Assembly: GCA_039707655.1 (NCBI GenBank)
Contig: CM077676.1
Location: 83,849,895-83,913,894 of the forward strand
Length of the DNA stretch: 64,000 nt
Direction of reading: 5' to 3'
Source: Elymus sibiricus
Lineage: Eukaryota; Streptophyta; Magnoliopsida; Poales; Poaceae
The position numbers were made by a program, and so were the translations under genes. Within the stretch, counting starts at the first letter, position 1. The number at the start of each line of letters is the position of its first letter. Below, one piece after another: positions 11,901-21,870 of this stretch. The notes under the pieces were generated by a model. It saw only the letters and a program-made list of their open reading frames with translations. It had not been told where the DNA came from and ran no database searches.

Positions 11901-12659
11901 GGTTTTGACCCTCGGGTCAAGACATGTGAAAAGTATGATGTGAATGGGTATCACTTCCATACAGAGGAGCACCAGAACAGCCGCCCTGATCCCAAAACTA
12001 TAAATACCGGAGTGTACTCCCCAGGTCAAAATTCAGTTGACTACTACGGAAGGGTAGGAAAAATATACGAGCTTACCTTTAGCCGTGGGCGCGAAACCCT
12101 AAGTCTCCCTGTGTTCAAATGCCGATGGTTCGACCCAGTAGAGGGGCTTAGACATACGCCTTCCATTGGTTTGGTCGAAGTTAAGCCATCAACCGTGTAT
12201 GCCGGAGCCGATGTATTTATTGCGGCTACCCAAGCCACACAAGTTTATTACCTGCCTTACCCATGCCAGAAAGAGTACCTAAAGGGTTGGGAAGTTGTGT
12301 TCAAGGTGTCGCCACATGGTAAGCTACCGGACCCGAACGAGGACGATTACTACAACATTAACCCCATGACATACGAGGGAGTGTTCTATCAAGAGCAACC
12401 TGATGATGATGTGGTCAGAAACGATGACGCTGGCGCCTTGGGTGATGATGAAGTGGATCCAAACGATGACGATGCACGGAATGATGGTGAGACCATTGTT
12501 AATGAAAAGGACATACTTATGCTAGAAAAGTTAAACGAAGACGCCGACGACGAGGAAGAGCCTCCACCTCCGTCAGACAACGAAGATGATATGCGTGATA
12601 GTGATGATGAGACCGATCGAGGAAGAGGTTACAACAGTGATGATTCATATGGGTTCTAG
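8903..12659 (+). pseudogene. TNP2-type CACTA transposase (broken)
   Basis: ATG at 8903 opens a transposase-associated N-terminal domain (MADNQWMY, then a Cys-rich CPCARC block). A TNP2/Transposase_21 core follows (ISGDGFNPYG, CPVCM, WLKKGGKY), then a DUF4218-like part (ELSHFFRTLC, TPMTHLILHL) and a DUF4216-like part (YYGRVGKIYEL, FKCRWFD). The C-terminus is strongly acidic. Introns are recognisable at 11558-11640 and 11759-11849, both GT-AG. Lesions: an extra A near 9533 shifts the frame; in-frame stops are TAG 9621, TAG 10236 and TGA 11019. A Lys/Gly/Glu/Ala repeat expansion interrupts the core at 10435-10540. TNP2 proteins bind the terminal inverted repeats and catalyse transposition. The gene is clearly a CACTA transposase and clearly inactive as written. 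Confidence 0.92.
10435..10540 (+). repeat. GGCAAA/GGCGAA hexamer expansion in the transposase
   Basis: About 17 hexamers of the type GGCAAA, GGCGAA or GCCAAA encode alternating Gly/Ala and Lys/Glu, between EPK and GFEGYGE. The run stays in frame and lies in a region that is normally short in TNP2 proteins, so it looks like a microsatellite-type expansion inside a coding exon. Confidence 0.8.
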
Positions 12660-12818
12660 CAGATGTACGTTTCATGTCTTTTTTTCTATGGTTTGTTAAT
12701 ATGCCTTTTTATGTGATGATTATTTATTAATGTGTTTTTTGTTCCTTATTATTATGCTTTTTTCTTCATTATTAATGTACTAACTGTTTATTCTCTTTTC
12801 AATGCAGGTTCGCTAAAC

Positions 12819-15315
12819 ATGGGCAAGGGGAAGGACGACGGCAAGGGATTACTATCCAGAATCACCACGATGGCTACTCGGAGTGGTCGAGCCCGTAATC
12901 TTCCCCCCCGACTAGCTGAGGATGACTCCTCATAGGGAGGTCGAGGGAGAGGTGCCCCTAGAGGTGGAGGGGGTGGGGGGAGAGCCCCTAGAGGAGGACG
13001 GGGTCGGGGCCAGAAACAGAAAGAGCGCTCCCTCACCGACTTAGGGGTGTCCTCTTCGAGGCCCTCCTCTACTTAGGTACCCTCCTCTAGTGAGGTACCC
13101 TCTGCCGAGGAGGAAGAGGAGGAGGAGGAGGAGGTTCAGGAGGAGGAGGAGGAGCTTGGGGAGGGGGACGAGGAGGAGGAGGAGGAGGCAGGTGAGGAGG
13201 ATTGTGGTGGCGGGGAGGTTGGTGGTGGCAGTAGCGAGAAGGGGTGGCTGCGTGGTAATGCCAAGCTCCCTCCCCTTCCTGCTACTGAGGCGCAGAAGTG
13301 GCTCATTGAGCCCAAGGGGAAAGAGTAAGTGCCACTCATGCTAATATTTTCATTTTTTTGCTTGTACGCATGCTAATATTTTCATTATTTTGATTGTACG
13401 CATGCTCATATTTTCATTCATTCTATCTTTTGCAACAACTGGATAATTCCGAAAGATGCCCGTCTTCCAAACGGCGTCATCACCGTTTTGTTGAAGAAGC
13501 ACTGGCCGGGGCTGTTCCCTCCGGATCCAGTCAGGCACCCTGAGCGCCGGGTTTTGGCCACGAGCTGGGAGCACAGGGAAGCGGTCCCCCACCCGGACCA
13601 TGGCACATATGCTAAGGCCGTGATCACAAATTTTTGGGTAAGTTCTCTTCAGAAGCACGAGTCTTGAGTTTCGTTCGTAGTTTATCATCGGATGGTTTAA
13701 CTCATGGCTTCTTCCATTCTGGTTTTCTGAATGATTGTAGGTATACTATCGAGTTCTTGAGGAGCACAAGTCCGCTGCCGACGAGATCGTGTACCGCCAA
13801 GCGAGGAGCAAGGCCCGTCAACTGCAGTACGAGGCCAAATTTGTGGCCATCTCGACGTATCATCACGTCGTTCTTCAGATGAAGATGACCAAGAAAGATG
13901 CAAAGAGGCTGGGCGTTACCATGGATAGGGACGAGTACTTGGCCGTAAGTATAACAGACTTTTCATTCCATAGTTTGTGGTAAATTTCATCGTTTCGTGT
14001 TGACATGTCATTATGCTTTCATTACGTAGGTGCCTCCTGCTTGGTGTTTTGGAAAGGACGAGTCATGGGCTGCATTGGTGGATCTGTGGGTTAGTCAGGA
14101 TGAAGAGTGGGTTGCTAAGAGCCAGAGAAACTGGGCTAACCGAGGGACCGACGGAACACATGGTCAGGGAAACCGGAACCACTTCAGCCACAAGGCAGTT
14201 CAGGTATATCTATGTACATGAAACATTCTTCTTCTTCTTCTATTCACCGTCACTTTCTTATGTATCACTAACCTCTGTTTGGTGGTGCAGGAGGAGAAAC
14301 TGAAGCGGCCGCTCTCTGACATAGAGTCGTGGGGTCTCAGTAAACCGCGGCCAGAGCCCAAGGACGACAAGTCCTACTACGGCAATAGCGAGGATGACCT
14401 GAACGCCTACAAGGAGGGGTATCTGAGGGCACATCCTGACACACCTGACCCCATGAAGGCGCCTACGGACGAGAGGGTGGTGGTGGGCCTAGGCCCGAAG
14501 CATCATGGTCGGCAGAAGGTTCTGGATCAAGTGGTCACTCCTTCAATCTCCTACACACGGCTCCGAGCTACCGACCCCAGCGTGAGCCAGCGCACGAGCA
14601 CACCTGCACGGTCACAGTCATAGTCCCTCCTAACCCAGCAGACCAGCGTAAGTATTTTCCCTCTTATCTTCCTATTTGCTCACTTGATTTTCCGCATTGA
14701 GATGTTATATGAGTTCATCATGTCATATTGTAGGCCTACATGGACTACACACGCCAGGAGAACATGGCGTGGCAGACGAGAGCTGCCGTGCTGTAGTCAG
14801 AGCACTCCAATCGCATGATGGCGGTTAGTTTAGCCCCTTTCATTTCACTTCCGTACTTGCACTTTCATTTCTTCTGACCTTCGTGGTTGCTTGGTCAATT
14901 CACATGCAGCGCATTGTTGAGTGCATGACGAACGACACGATTCCTACGATGGAACCAGCACCACCACCACCACCACCACCAGTGCTCCTTACCTTTGAGG
15001 AGTTTCTGACACAGAACAATCCTACTCCGGTTAGTACATCCCCAAACTCATCAACCACGGCTTACCGTTTATTCAGCACAATCATATATGGCCCCTTAAC
15101 ATGTCTTTTCGAACATCCAGGAAACTGGTGGATCATCCGTTAATGGTGGTGGTGGTGCCAATGATGGCATCACTCCCGAGTCGAGCCCGGTGATCACTCC
15201 GATCCACCGAGGAGGTGGCGGTGGCGGTAGCGGTGCCGTTAGCAGTGACGACCTCGGCTTTGGTGGTCTTGGCAGTGACGTGCTTGGCGGTCCTGGTGGA
15301 TGTCGTACGGCTTAA
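12819..15315 (+). pseudogene. TNPA-like protein (Ptta/En/Spm, Transposase_24 type), broken
   Basis: ATG at 12819 starts a Gly/Arg- and then Glu-rich N-terminus. The conserved core follows from about 13440 (WIIPKDARLP, LLKKHWPGLFPP, AKAVITNFW) and continues in exons 13741-13944, 14030-14203 and 14291-14647. Smaller exons are 14734-14823, 14910-15029 and 15121-15315. Introns 13638-13740, 13945-14029, 14204-14290, 14648-14733, 14824-14909 and 15030-15120 are GT-AG. The first intron's acceptor, expected near 13437, reads GCAA instead of GCAG. In-frame stops are TAG at 12933, 13074, 14621 and 14794. In En/Spm, TNPA binds the subterminal motif and assists TNP2. The gene lies about 160 bp after the TNP2 stop and appears inactive. 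Confidence 0.85.
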
Positions 15316-15595
15316 GCCTCTTGGTGGTGGTGACTTCTATCTCTTATGCTTGTCTATTATGTTGGCGTAGATGCTTATGTTGTGATGATTCGACTTGTGT
15401 TGTGATGATTTGGCTTATGTTGTGAAGATGTTCTCTATTATGTTGTGGTGATGATGATGATACTTATGTGATGATGGTGATACTCATGTGATGTTGATGT
15501 TATATGTATTTGTGCTGTGAATTTGAATATATGTATCTGTGCTGTGAAATTGGAACGAAATAAAACAGAAAAAAAGAAAAAAAAATTGACAGCAC
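15316..15595. other. 3' UTR and flank of the TNPA-like gene
   Basis: This is T/G-rich sequence with repeated TTATGTTGTGATGAT-like words following the stop. I see no gene here. It runs into the right subterminal zone. Confidence 0.5.
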
Positions 15596-15596
15596 C

Positions 15597-16144
15597 TATG
15601 CCGGAGCTCCCAGCCGCCGCCACGTGGCAGATATGCCGACGACTAAGCCGTCGGCATAGGTGTGGTCGGCATATCTGCCACGTGGCGGCGGCTGGGAGCT
15701 CTGGCGCAGAGCTCGGCATAGGTACGTTTCATTTTTTTATTTTTTTTAAATAATTTTTTTAAAAAAATTAATTAATTAAATTGAGCCGTCGGCATAGCTT
15801 CGTCCAATTTTTTTTTGTTTTTTTAACAATTTTAAAAAAATATTTAAATAACTAAATTAATCTATGCCGACGGCTTAACCGTCGGCATAGTAATGCCACG
15901 TGGCACTCGCTGGTTGGCCGCAGTTTGACAACGGCGCCGTCTGCCGCCGTCAAACGGAAAACTTTGCCGACGGGGAAACTATGCCGACGGCCGTACGGAC
16001 ACCGTCGGCATAGAGACCTATGCCGACGGTCAGGCCTGGTATGCCGACGTATACTACGCCGACGGGGCTATGCCGACGGGGGCCGTCGGCATAGGCCTAT
16101 GCCGACGGCCTGGGCTGTCGGCCTAGCCCCAGATTCTAGTAGTG
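15597..16144. repeat. CACTA-1 right subterminal repeats with a large hairpin
   Basis: Many direct and inverted TATGCCGACGG copies occur here. A perfect 37-bp inverted repeat has arms at 15604-15640 and 15665-15701, with a 24-bp spacer that is itself partly palindromic. Each arm contains the G-box CACGTG, and a third CCACGTGGC lies near 15898. The terminus ends at 16144. Confidence 0.88.
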
Positions 16145-16264
16145 TAGCTATGGACAGAGCGATGGATACTATCTCAATCACATGTCACTCTTATTTTCCC
16201 CTTCATTTTGCTGATAAAAACCCGATTAGAAATATTTCCCAATGAAAAAAATATGAGTATTTTC

Positions 16265-16550
16265 GTTCTTGATGGTTAGGAGGACACTGGTATCGCCAGC
16301 CCACCAGGGTTCAAGTCCTGATGCTCGCATTTTTCTGGATTTATTTCAGAATTTCCGACGATGCGCATTCAGTGGGAGGAGACGTTCCCGCCGACTACGA
16401 GGCGCCTATGATGACTTCGTCAATCTCAAGTGATATGTCGGCTCAGTCTTTCGGAGGTGCTCATAAGGGTATGATAGCGTAAGTGTGTTCATAGGGATGA
16501 GTGTATGCGCGTATTTACGAGTGCCTGCATTTGTACCGTGTTTAAAAAAA
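16265..16550 (+). mobile_element. SINE, Au-like family
   Basis: A tRNA-like head (ATGGTTAGGAGGACACTGG) contains a box B match, GGTTCAAGTCC, at 16307-16317. A body typical of the grass Au-SINE group follows (GGAGGAGACGTTCCCG, GGCTCAGTCTTTCGGAGG, AGTGTATGCGCG), ending in an A-run at 16543-16550. Clear target duplications were not found. It lies just beyond the CACTA-1 right end. Confidence 0.7.
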
Positions 16551-16735
16551 CTAAATTTGTCCTCAGATGCTTGAACCATTGGTGTGGCGTTTTCTTGATC
16601 ACCTTAGCTCATTCAAAAGGAGGAAGAGCCCCAGCCTCACCATAAGAAGCATCAGGTGATGCATTTATTTTGGTGATCTCGACACAGGGGATAATTATTT
16701 GTTCGTTCTGGAAGCAGTCGTGACGTGCGATCTTA

Positions 16736-17609
16736 GAGCATGTACACATGTATCAAAATCCAGCCCTGAAACGCCTGCGGACGCATCCGTGGACTGTGAC
16801 TGGACACCACATCAAAAATCGATTCCACAACCACAAACACTATTTTCAAATCATCAAATTCATATTATTTCATGCAACGTAAAACCTACTCTAAGCGGAG
16901 CTCGTCCGGCTCCGCCGTGCCCATGTCCAGCGGCCGGCTGCGCCCCTCATAGTGTTGGTCCGGTCGCCGGCGAGGTAGAGTAGTACATGGGACACGGACC
17001 GACTCACGAGACTCAAGGCTTCGCCGTCTCCCATGCCCTACTCTTTCTCGTCTTAGTCTGGAACCTTCATGGGGCCGGTGGACATGAGATCGATGATCGA
17101 TCCGTCTTGGGAGAAGCTGGCGACGTCCACCCTGACATGGTTGCGGTGTCCGGGGTGGGCGTGCACCACACGGGGCGATGGAGAATGCGACTCCGTCTCG
17201 CCAACATCCGCCTCTGCGAGGGTTGCTGCCGCCTCCCACGCCCGCTGCCTCGCATGGCGGGTACACCGTGCCATATTTGCGTCGGTGGATGCCCATGCAT
17301 TCACCTCCGCCCCGGCGCGCCAACGAAGCGGTTGCGCGTCTGCCTGGGCGTTCGGACGCCAGATGGATCGCACCGCCTCCGGCGAGGCAGTGGCGACACA
17401 CCTCGCGCCGGATCCATGCTCCATTTGGGCGGACGCAATGAATTCCCGACGGAAGGAGTCCAAGCGCTGCCGTCGGGCGGCCTCCTCCTGGGAGCGGCGG
17501 AGCGCAAGGCAGACGGTCATCTCCTCCTGGTTTGTGTCCGGAGGAGGTCGCCCGACGGCAGTGTCTGGACGTTTGGGGGCAGGTATGGACGGTCCGGTTA
17601 TAGATGCTC
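16736..17609. mobile_element. Non-autonomous element with TTA duplication, probably Harbinger-type
   Basis: The ends GAGCATGTACA and the inverse of GAGCATCTATA form short imperfect terminal repeats, flanked by TTA on both sides (16733-16735 and 17610-17612). The 874-bp body is GC-rich and carries overlapping frames on both strands that resemble no protein I recognise. TTA/TAA duplications and GAGCAT-type ends fit the PIF/Harbinger group. Confidence 0.55.
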
Positions 17610-17612
17610 TTA

Positions 17613-18308
17613 CATTTGGCGATGACAAGCCTATCATAGTTAACCTTAAAAGTATTCCGGTCTGCAGACCTGGTAACTATCACCGTGTTTCAGACTGTTG
17701 TAATTTCCGTTATGTATGTAATGAAAAGGGGCTGAGCCCGGTTCAAAAAAAAACATCACTGAGATCCAGGTCCACTGTATAGTTGCCGTAGTACACTACC
17801 ACCTCGCCGACATGCTTGGTACAGGGTCAACATAACTGCACTTGATTGGGTTGGATATATGTTGGTTTCAGTTCAACACAGCAAGGCTGGTCCTAAATGA
17901 TTGTGATTAAATACTACTGCTAGAGGTCCATTTCGTTGGTTGATGCAGATATGGTCATCTATGTAGTTTGCTGATCGCAGATTTGATCACTTTGGTTTTT
18001 CTTTTTCTTCGTTTTTCTTTCCTATGCATAGCTTTGGTCTTATATGACTTTTGCTATTTGCCGGCGTGTTTTTGTGTGTGTGCGCTGGTATTGGTTGTGT
18101 GCATCTTACTATGCAAAGACCGAATGTGTGTTTATTGTGTTTGTATTCTCTTGATGCTTCATTTTGAGCCAATAAAATTCATCCTTTGCCGAGAAAAAAG
18201 TTAAGGTTCTATATCGAGCCTATGAAATAAGTGCTATGCTTCATTTGTTCTCTTGTGCCTGTTCCTAGAAAAAACAAGTTGTTCCTTGAATTTGTAGCAT
18301 TAGCGTGC
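17613..18308. other. Spacer with a possible truncated LINE or other retroposon tail
   Basis: At about 17640-17755 the sequence AATGAAAAGGGGCTGAGCC followed by GGTTC and an A-run looks like the 3' tail of a retroposon, but no reverse transcriptase frame is present. The rest is AT-rich and no gene is seen. Confidence 0.3.
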
Positions 18309-18311
18309 TTA

Positions 18312-19009
18312 GGGCATCTCCAACGGCAACACGTAAATTTCCTTTCGCATCCGTCTGCGGACAGGGGGAGCAGTCCACAAACACGGATGCGGGAGGGCGC
18401 CATCCAACGCTATCTGCATTGTTTCAACAAATCGGACGAAATCCGCTTTTATTAACTTAAAAAAAAAACATTCCGCCTAATCTTATAGGTTTGATCAGAG
18501 AATTACTAGCTTCCGCCAATTCAGTACACGTCCTTCCGCCATCTACTAATCACCAATTCATTAAAAAAAAAGCTCAGTGTATTAATCGTAGTGCTTTATT
18601 AGCAAGCTTCCGCCAATTCAGCGTATGTGATTTAGCTAGCTTCTGCCAACTAAAAGTGTATGCTTTTAGCTAGCTTCCACCAAATCTAGTACATAGTTTG
18701 CTTGCTTTCTCCAAATCGTGTGGCCTTTTTAAAAAAAAGAGAAAAATAGAAACAAAGTGATTAGTGGCTTCAATCAAACTTTAAACATGCTATCCGCCAA
18801 ACCGTCATCTGGACGGAGAGGAAAGAGGGGTACGTGGTGACTTTTCGTTTGTCATGTGCATGTCCGGACTCCCTTAAAGCTCCCCCATGTTTGTCTCCGG
18901 TTTGCGGGAGAAAATACGTCCAGACCGCGTTGGATGGCTTCCGCGGTCCGGACAGCGCGGTCCGGACGGATGCGGAAGGTTAATTTGAGGGTTGGAGTTG
19001 GAGATGCCC
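18312..19009. mobile_element. Harbinger-type MITE, 698 bp
   Basis: The left end is GGGCATCTCCAAC and the right end is its exact inverse, GTTGGAGATGCCC. TTA flanks both sides (18309-18311 and 19010-19012). There is no coding capacity. The inner sequence has CCGTCC/GGACGG-rich ends and an AT-rich middle in which CTTCCGCCAA-type words repeat. Confidence 0.8.
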
Positions 19010-19337
19010 TTAGTAGTTATGGCAATTCGCCATTTGCAAAAAGGTGTAGTTTTCTTCCAAATCAGCAGGCAAAGCTTATATATCTGTCATAAGAGCTAGT
19101 AGCCTAATTAAAGAAGTATATGTAGAACCAGAACTAACACAAACATAAATGTTATATATAGGTGCAGCTGTCTGAATAAATTCGAAGGCGATTTGATGCT
19201 GACTAGTACTCCCTCCGTCCGGGTTTATTGGGCCCTCCGACCAAAACACACGTACCAAGGTAATCTATTAACTACTGTGTGCTTAGCTTAGGCAGTAAAT
19301 AAAATGAATTAATCGCTGACCTGTAACTGCTCTATAA

Positions 19338-21490
19338 GACCATCTCCAACAGAGGCGCTAAATAAGCGGCGCGCCTGAAAAAACTGTTTTTTAGCACGCG
19401 CGCGACCGATTCGGTAGCTCCAACAGACGCGCAAAAATCGCGCGTGCGCTAAAAACGGCTCAGCGCGCCGAACAAATCTGCATCGCGCTCTGTTAATTTC
19501 GAGCGCTGGCTACCGCGCGCTGGACAGCCAGTCGGGCGCACGAATCGCCACCAACCGCCGGATCTGAAATATCCACGCGCACGCGCGGCTTCCCCATTCG
19601 CTCCGGCGACCGGCGCTTCCCCCGCCTATCCCCAGCGCGCACGCCGCTTCCCCTGCTTCTCCGGTGGCCGCCGCTGCTTCCTCCGCCTTCTCTCCTCGTC
19701 GCCGCCCCTCGAGCGCCCCGTTCCTCCGGCGAACAGCGCCCGGCGGGGATTTGCAGCTCGGCGCCCACAAGGTGTTCGACAAAACTCTTGCAAGGTATAT
19801 ATTGCTTCTAACTTCATATTTGTAGATTAATTTGGAGCATGTTGTTTGTAGTTTTAAATTTTAGTTTGAATTCATGTTTGTAGATGAGTTCGTCCTACAA
19901 TTCTTCCGATGAAGAATTTGATCTTCAAGAGGAGGAGGACGTCGCAGTGATCCTAGCTATGCACATCAATAAAAAGCCGAAGCACGGTGGTTCGGTTTTT
20001 GGTCGTCAGAAATTGTGGAGGGAAAGGATCGATGCCCACAACAGATTGATGAGGAACTATTTTGTGGAGAATCCCACATACCCCGAGTCCTACTTTCGGC
20101 GCCGTTTTAGGATGAGCATCGAGTTGTTCAAACACATTGCGGAGAAACTGGCGAGCCATGATCGGTTTTTTCAGCAAAGGAGGAATGCCACCGGAGAACT
20201 CGGGCATAGCACGTTTCAAAAGGTGACCGCCGCTTTGCGTATGTTGGCATACGGTATTCCGGCGGATCTAGTTGATGATCACTTGGCCATGGGTGAGAGT
20301 CAAGCATCATGTGTGTCAAGCGCTTCGCAGTTGGAATTGTGCAAGTGTTTGGTCCGGAATATTTGAGAGCTCCCAATGCTGAAGACGCCGCAAGGCTTTT
20401 GGAGATGAACAAAGCTCGCGGGTTTCCAGGTATGCTTGGCTCAATAGATTGCGTGCATTGGAGTTGGAAGAATTGTCCTAAGGCATGGCTTGGACAATTC
20501 CACGGCCAGAAAAAGGGTTCCACTATAATCCTTGAAGCGGTGGCCGGTCAAGAGACTTCGATTAGGCATGCTTTTTTCGGAATGCCAGGATCTTTGAATG
20601 ACATCAATGTTGTTCAACGGTCACCACTCATGAATAGGATTGCAAATGGTGAACTGCCACCGGTGCAGTTTGTAGCAAATGGCCATACATACAACTATGG
20701 CTACTATCTTGTGGATGACATCTACCCAAGATGGCAAACATTTGTGAAGCCGTTGACGGCACCGCAAGGTAAGAAAAATCTTGATTTCCACAATGCTCAA
20801 GCGGCGGCTAGGAAAGATGTAGAGAGAGCTTTTGGGATTTTGCAAGCCCAATTTGCTATTGTGAGAGGACTGGCTAGATTTTGGAATCAAAAGATCCTTT
20901 GGTACATCATGAACGCTTGTGTGATCATGCATAACATGATCATCGAGAACGAGCGTGGGCAAGATTTGGATTATTCTCAGTATGAGTTGATGGGACACAC
21001 CGTGCGAGTGCGGAGGAGGCCTGAGAGGGTGGCCCGCTTTGTTGCCTCCTATCATGCCATTCGACGTGCCGAAATGCATGATGACCTTCAAAAGGATCTA
21101 GTCGAGGAGTGGTGGTCATGGAATGGGCGCCAAAACTAGTTTGATATTGTATGTTTGTTGTATTGTTGACTATTTGTTGTATTGGTCATGAACTATTTGT
21201 TGTATTGGTCATTAAACTATTTGTTGTATTGAAGATAAATTATTTGTTTGAGTTGTAATAATAATTGAACTATTTATTGTTGATTTATTTTGTGTGTGTT
21301 TGATCTTCTTGGTTCCACATGAATGGAAAATGTTGTTTGTGCTGGGCGCACGCTGAATTTTACCGCGCCTGCTGAAGAGCTACAGCGACGTGCTAAAATT
21401 TTGCAGCGCCTGGTGAAACAACCTCCCTGTCCGGCGTGCTAAAACGCATTTTCGGCGCGCCGCGCCGTAGCGCGTCTGTTGGAGATGCTC
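19338..21490 (+). mobile_element. PIF/Harbinger transposon, 2.15 kb
   Basis: The terminal repeats GACCATCTCCAACAGAGGCG and the inverse of GAGCATCTCCAACAGACGCG are flanked by TAA on both sides (19335-19337 and 21491-21493). The subterminal zones are rich in GCGCGCC. A single transposase gene lies inside; no Myb/SANT second gene (ORF1) is visible, so mobility would depend on another element. It interrupts the Stowaway element. Confidence 0.9.
19884..21139 (+). pseudogene. PIF/Harbinger transposase (DDE_Tnp_4 type), one frameshift
   Basis: The frame begins at ATG 19884 directly after an intron-like TTTGTAG, and ends at TAG 21137-21139. The N-terminal half has the helix-turn-helix-like block YFRRRFRMSIELFKHI and TFQKVTAALRMLAYGIPAD. 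The catalytic core shows D in LGSIDCVHW, D in GSLNDINVV and E in KDVERAFGILQ, the DDE triad of this superfamily. A single missing base near 20303 splits the frame into two overlapping halves (19884-20366 and 20309-21139). No other damage is obvious. The enzyme would cut at TTA/TAA targets. Confidence 0.9.
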
Positions 21491-21870
21491 TAAGGGCGCT
21501 CGCTGCAAGCTGGCCAGCGCAAAAGTCTGTGATGCATGGCCCTTGGTCAAGGAAAGAACCGCATGCATTGGCTAGTAATGCGGCCGGAATTAAAACAGTA
21601 TTAATTAGCGGGCACAGCAAACGCTTTTTTAGCGGCTATATCTAGGAGAGGACTTAGAATAAGGGACGCCCCTGGACTACTCATGGGCTCAATAAACCCG
21701 GACGGAGGGAGTACGTCTGAACCACCTCTTGTGTGGTCACTACGACCTAATATAATTAAGCATGCGATGTAAATAGCCGATGAATACATGAGCAGTACGT
21801 ACTACCCGCTTAGCTAGCTAGGCCCGGCCGGTACGGTGCACTGCTTGCATAATTCTCTACTACGTACGCC

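Larger units (their letters stand above)
1231..16144 (+). mobile_element. CACTA (En/Spm) transposon CACTA-1, 14.9 kb
   Basis: The left end begins CACTACCGGAATCT and the right end finishes AGATTCTAGTAGTG, its near-perfect inverse. The 3-bp duplication TAG flanks both ends (1228-1230 and 16145-16147), as expected for CACTA elements. Subterminal regions on both sides are packed with direct and inverted copies of CTATGCCGACGGC. Inside, on the + strand, are a TNP2-type transposase gene and then a TNPA-like gene, the canonical autonomous order. Both genes carry internal stops and frameshifts, so this copy should not supply active transposase, although its ends look intact. About 5.9 kb of the element is an 18-copy tandem array. 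Confidence 0.95.
19209..21711. mobile_element. Stowaway/Mariner-type element split by a Harbinger element
   Basis: The left end is CTCCCTCCGTCCGGGTTTAT and the right end is the inverse (ATAAACCCGGACGGAGGGAG). The dinucleotide TA flanks both (19207-19208 and 21712-21713), the Stowaway signature. Without the nested insertion at 19338-21490 the element would be about 350 bp. Its right end is only about 160 bp before the P450 start codon, so it sits in that gene's promoter. Confidence 0.85.

Noticed and set aside
16265..16330. tRNA gene
   Set aside because: Box B is present but there is no cloverleaf, and the sequence continues into a SINE body and A-tail.
16886..17683. A 265-codon frame on the - strand
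   Set aside because: It overlaps other frames on both strands and crosses the end of a small TTA-flanked element. Composition is Arg/Gly/Pro-rich with no recognisable domain.
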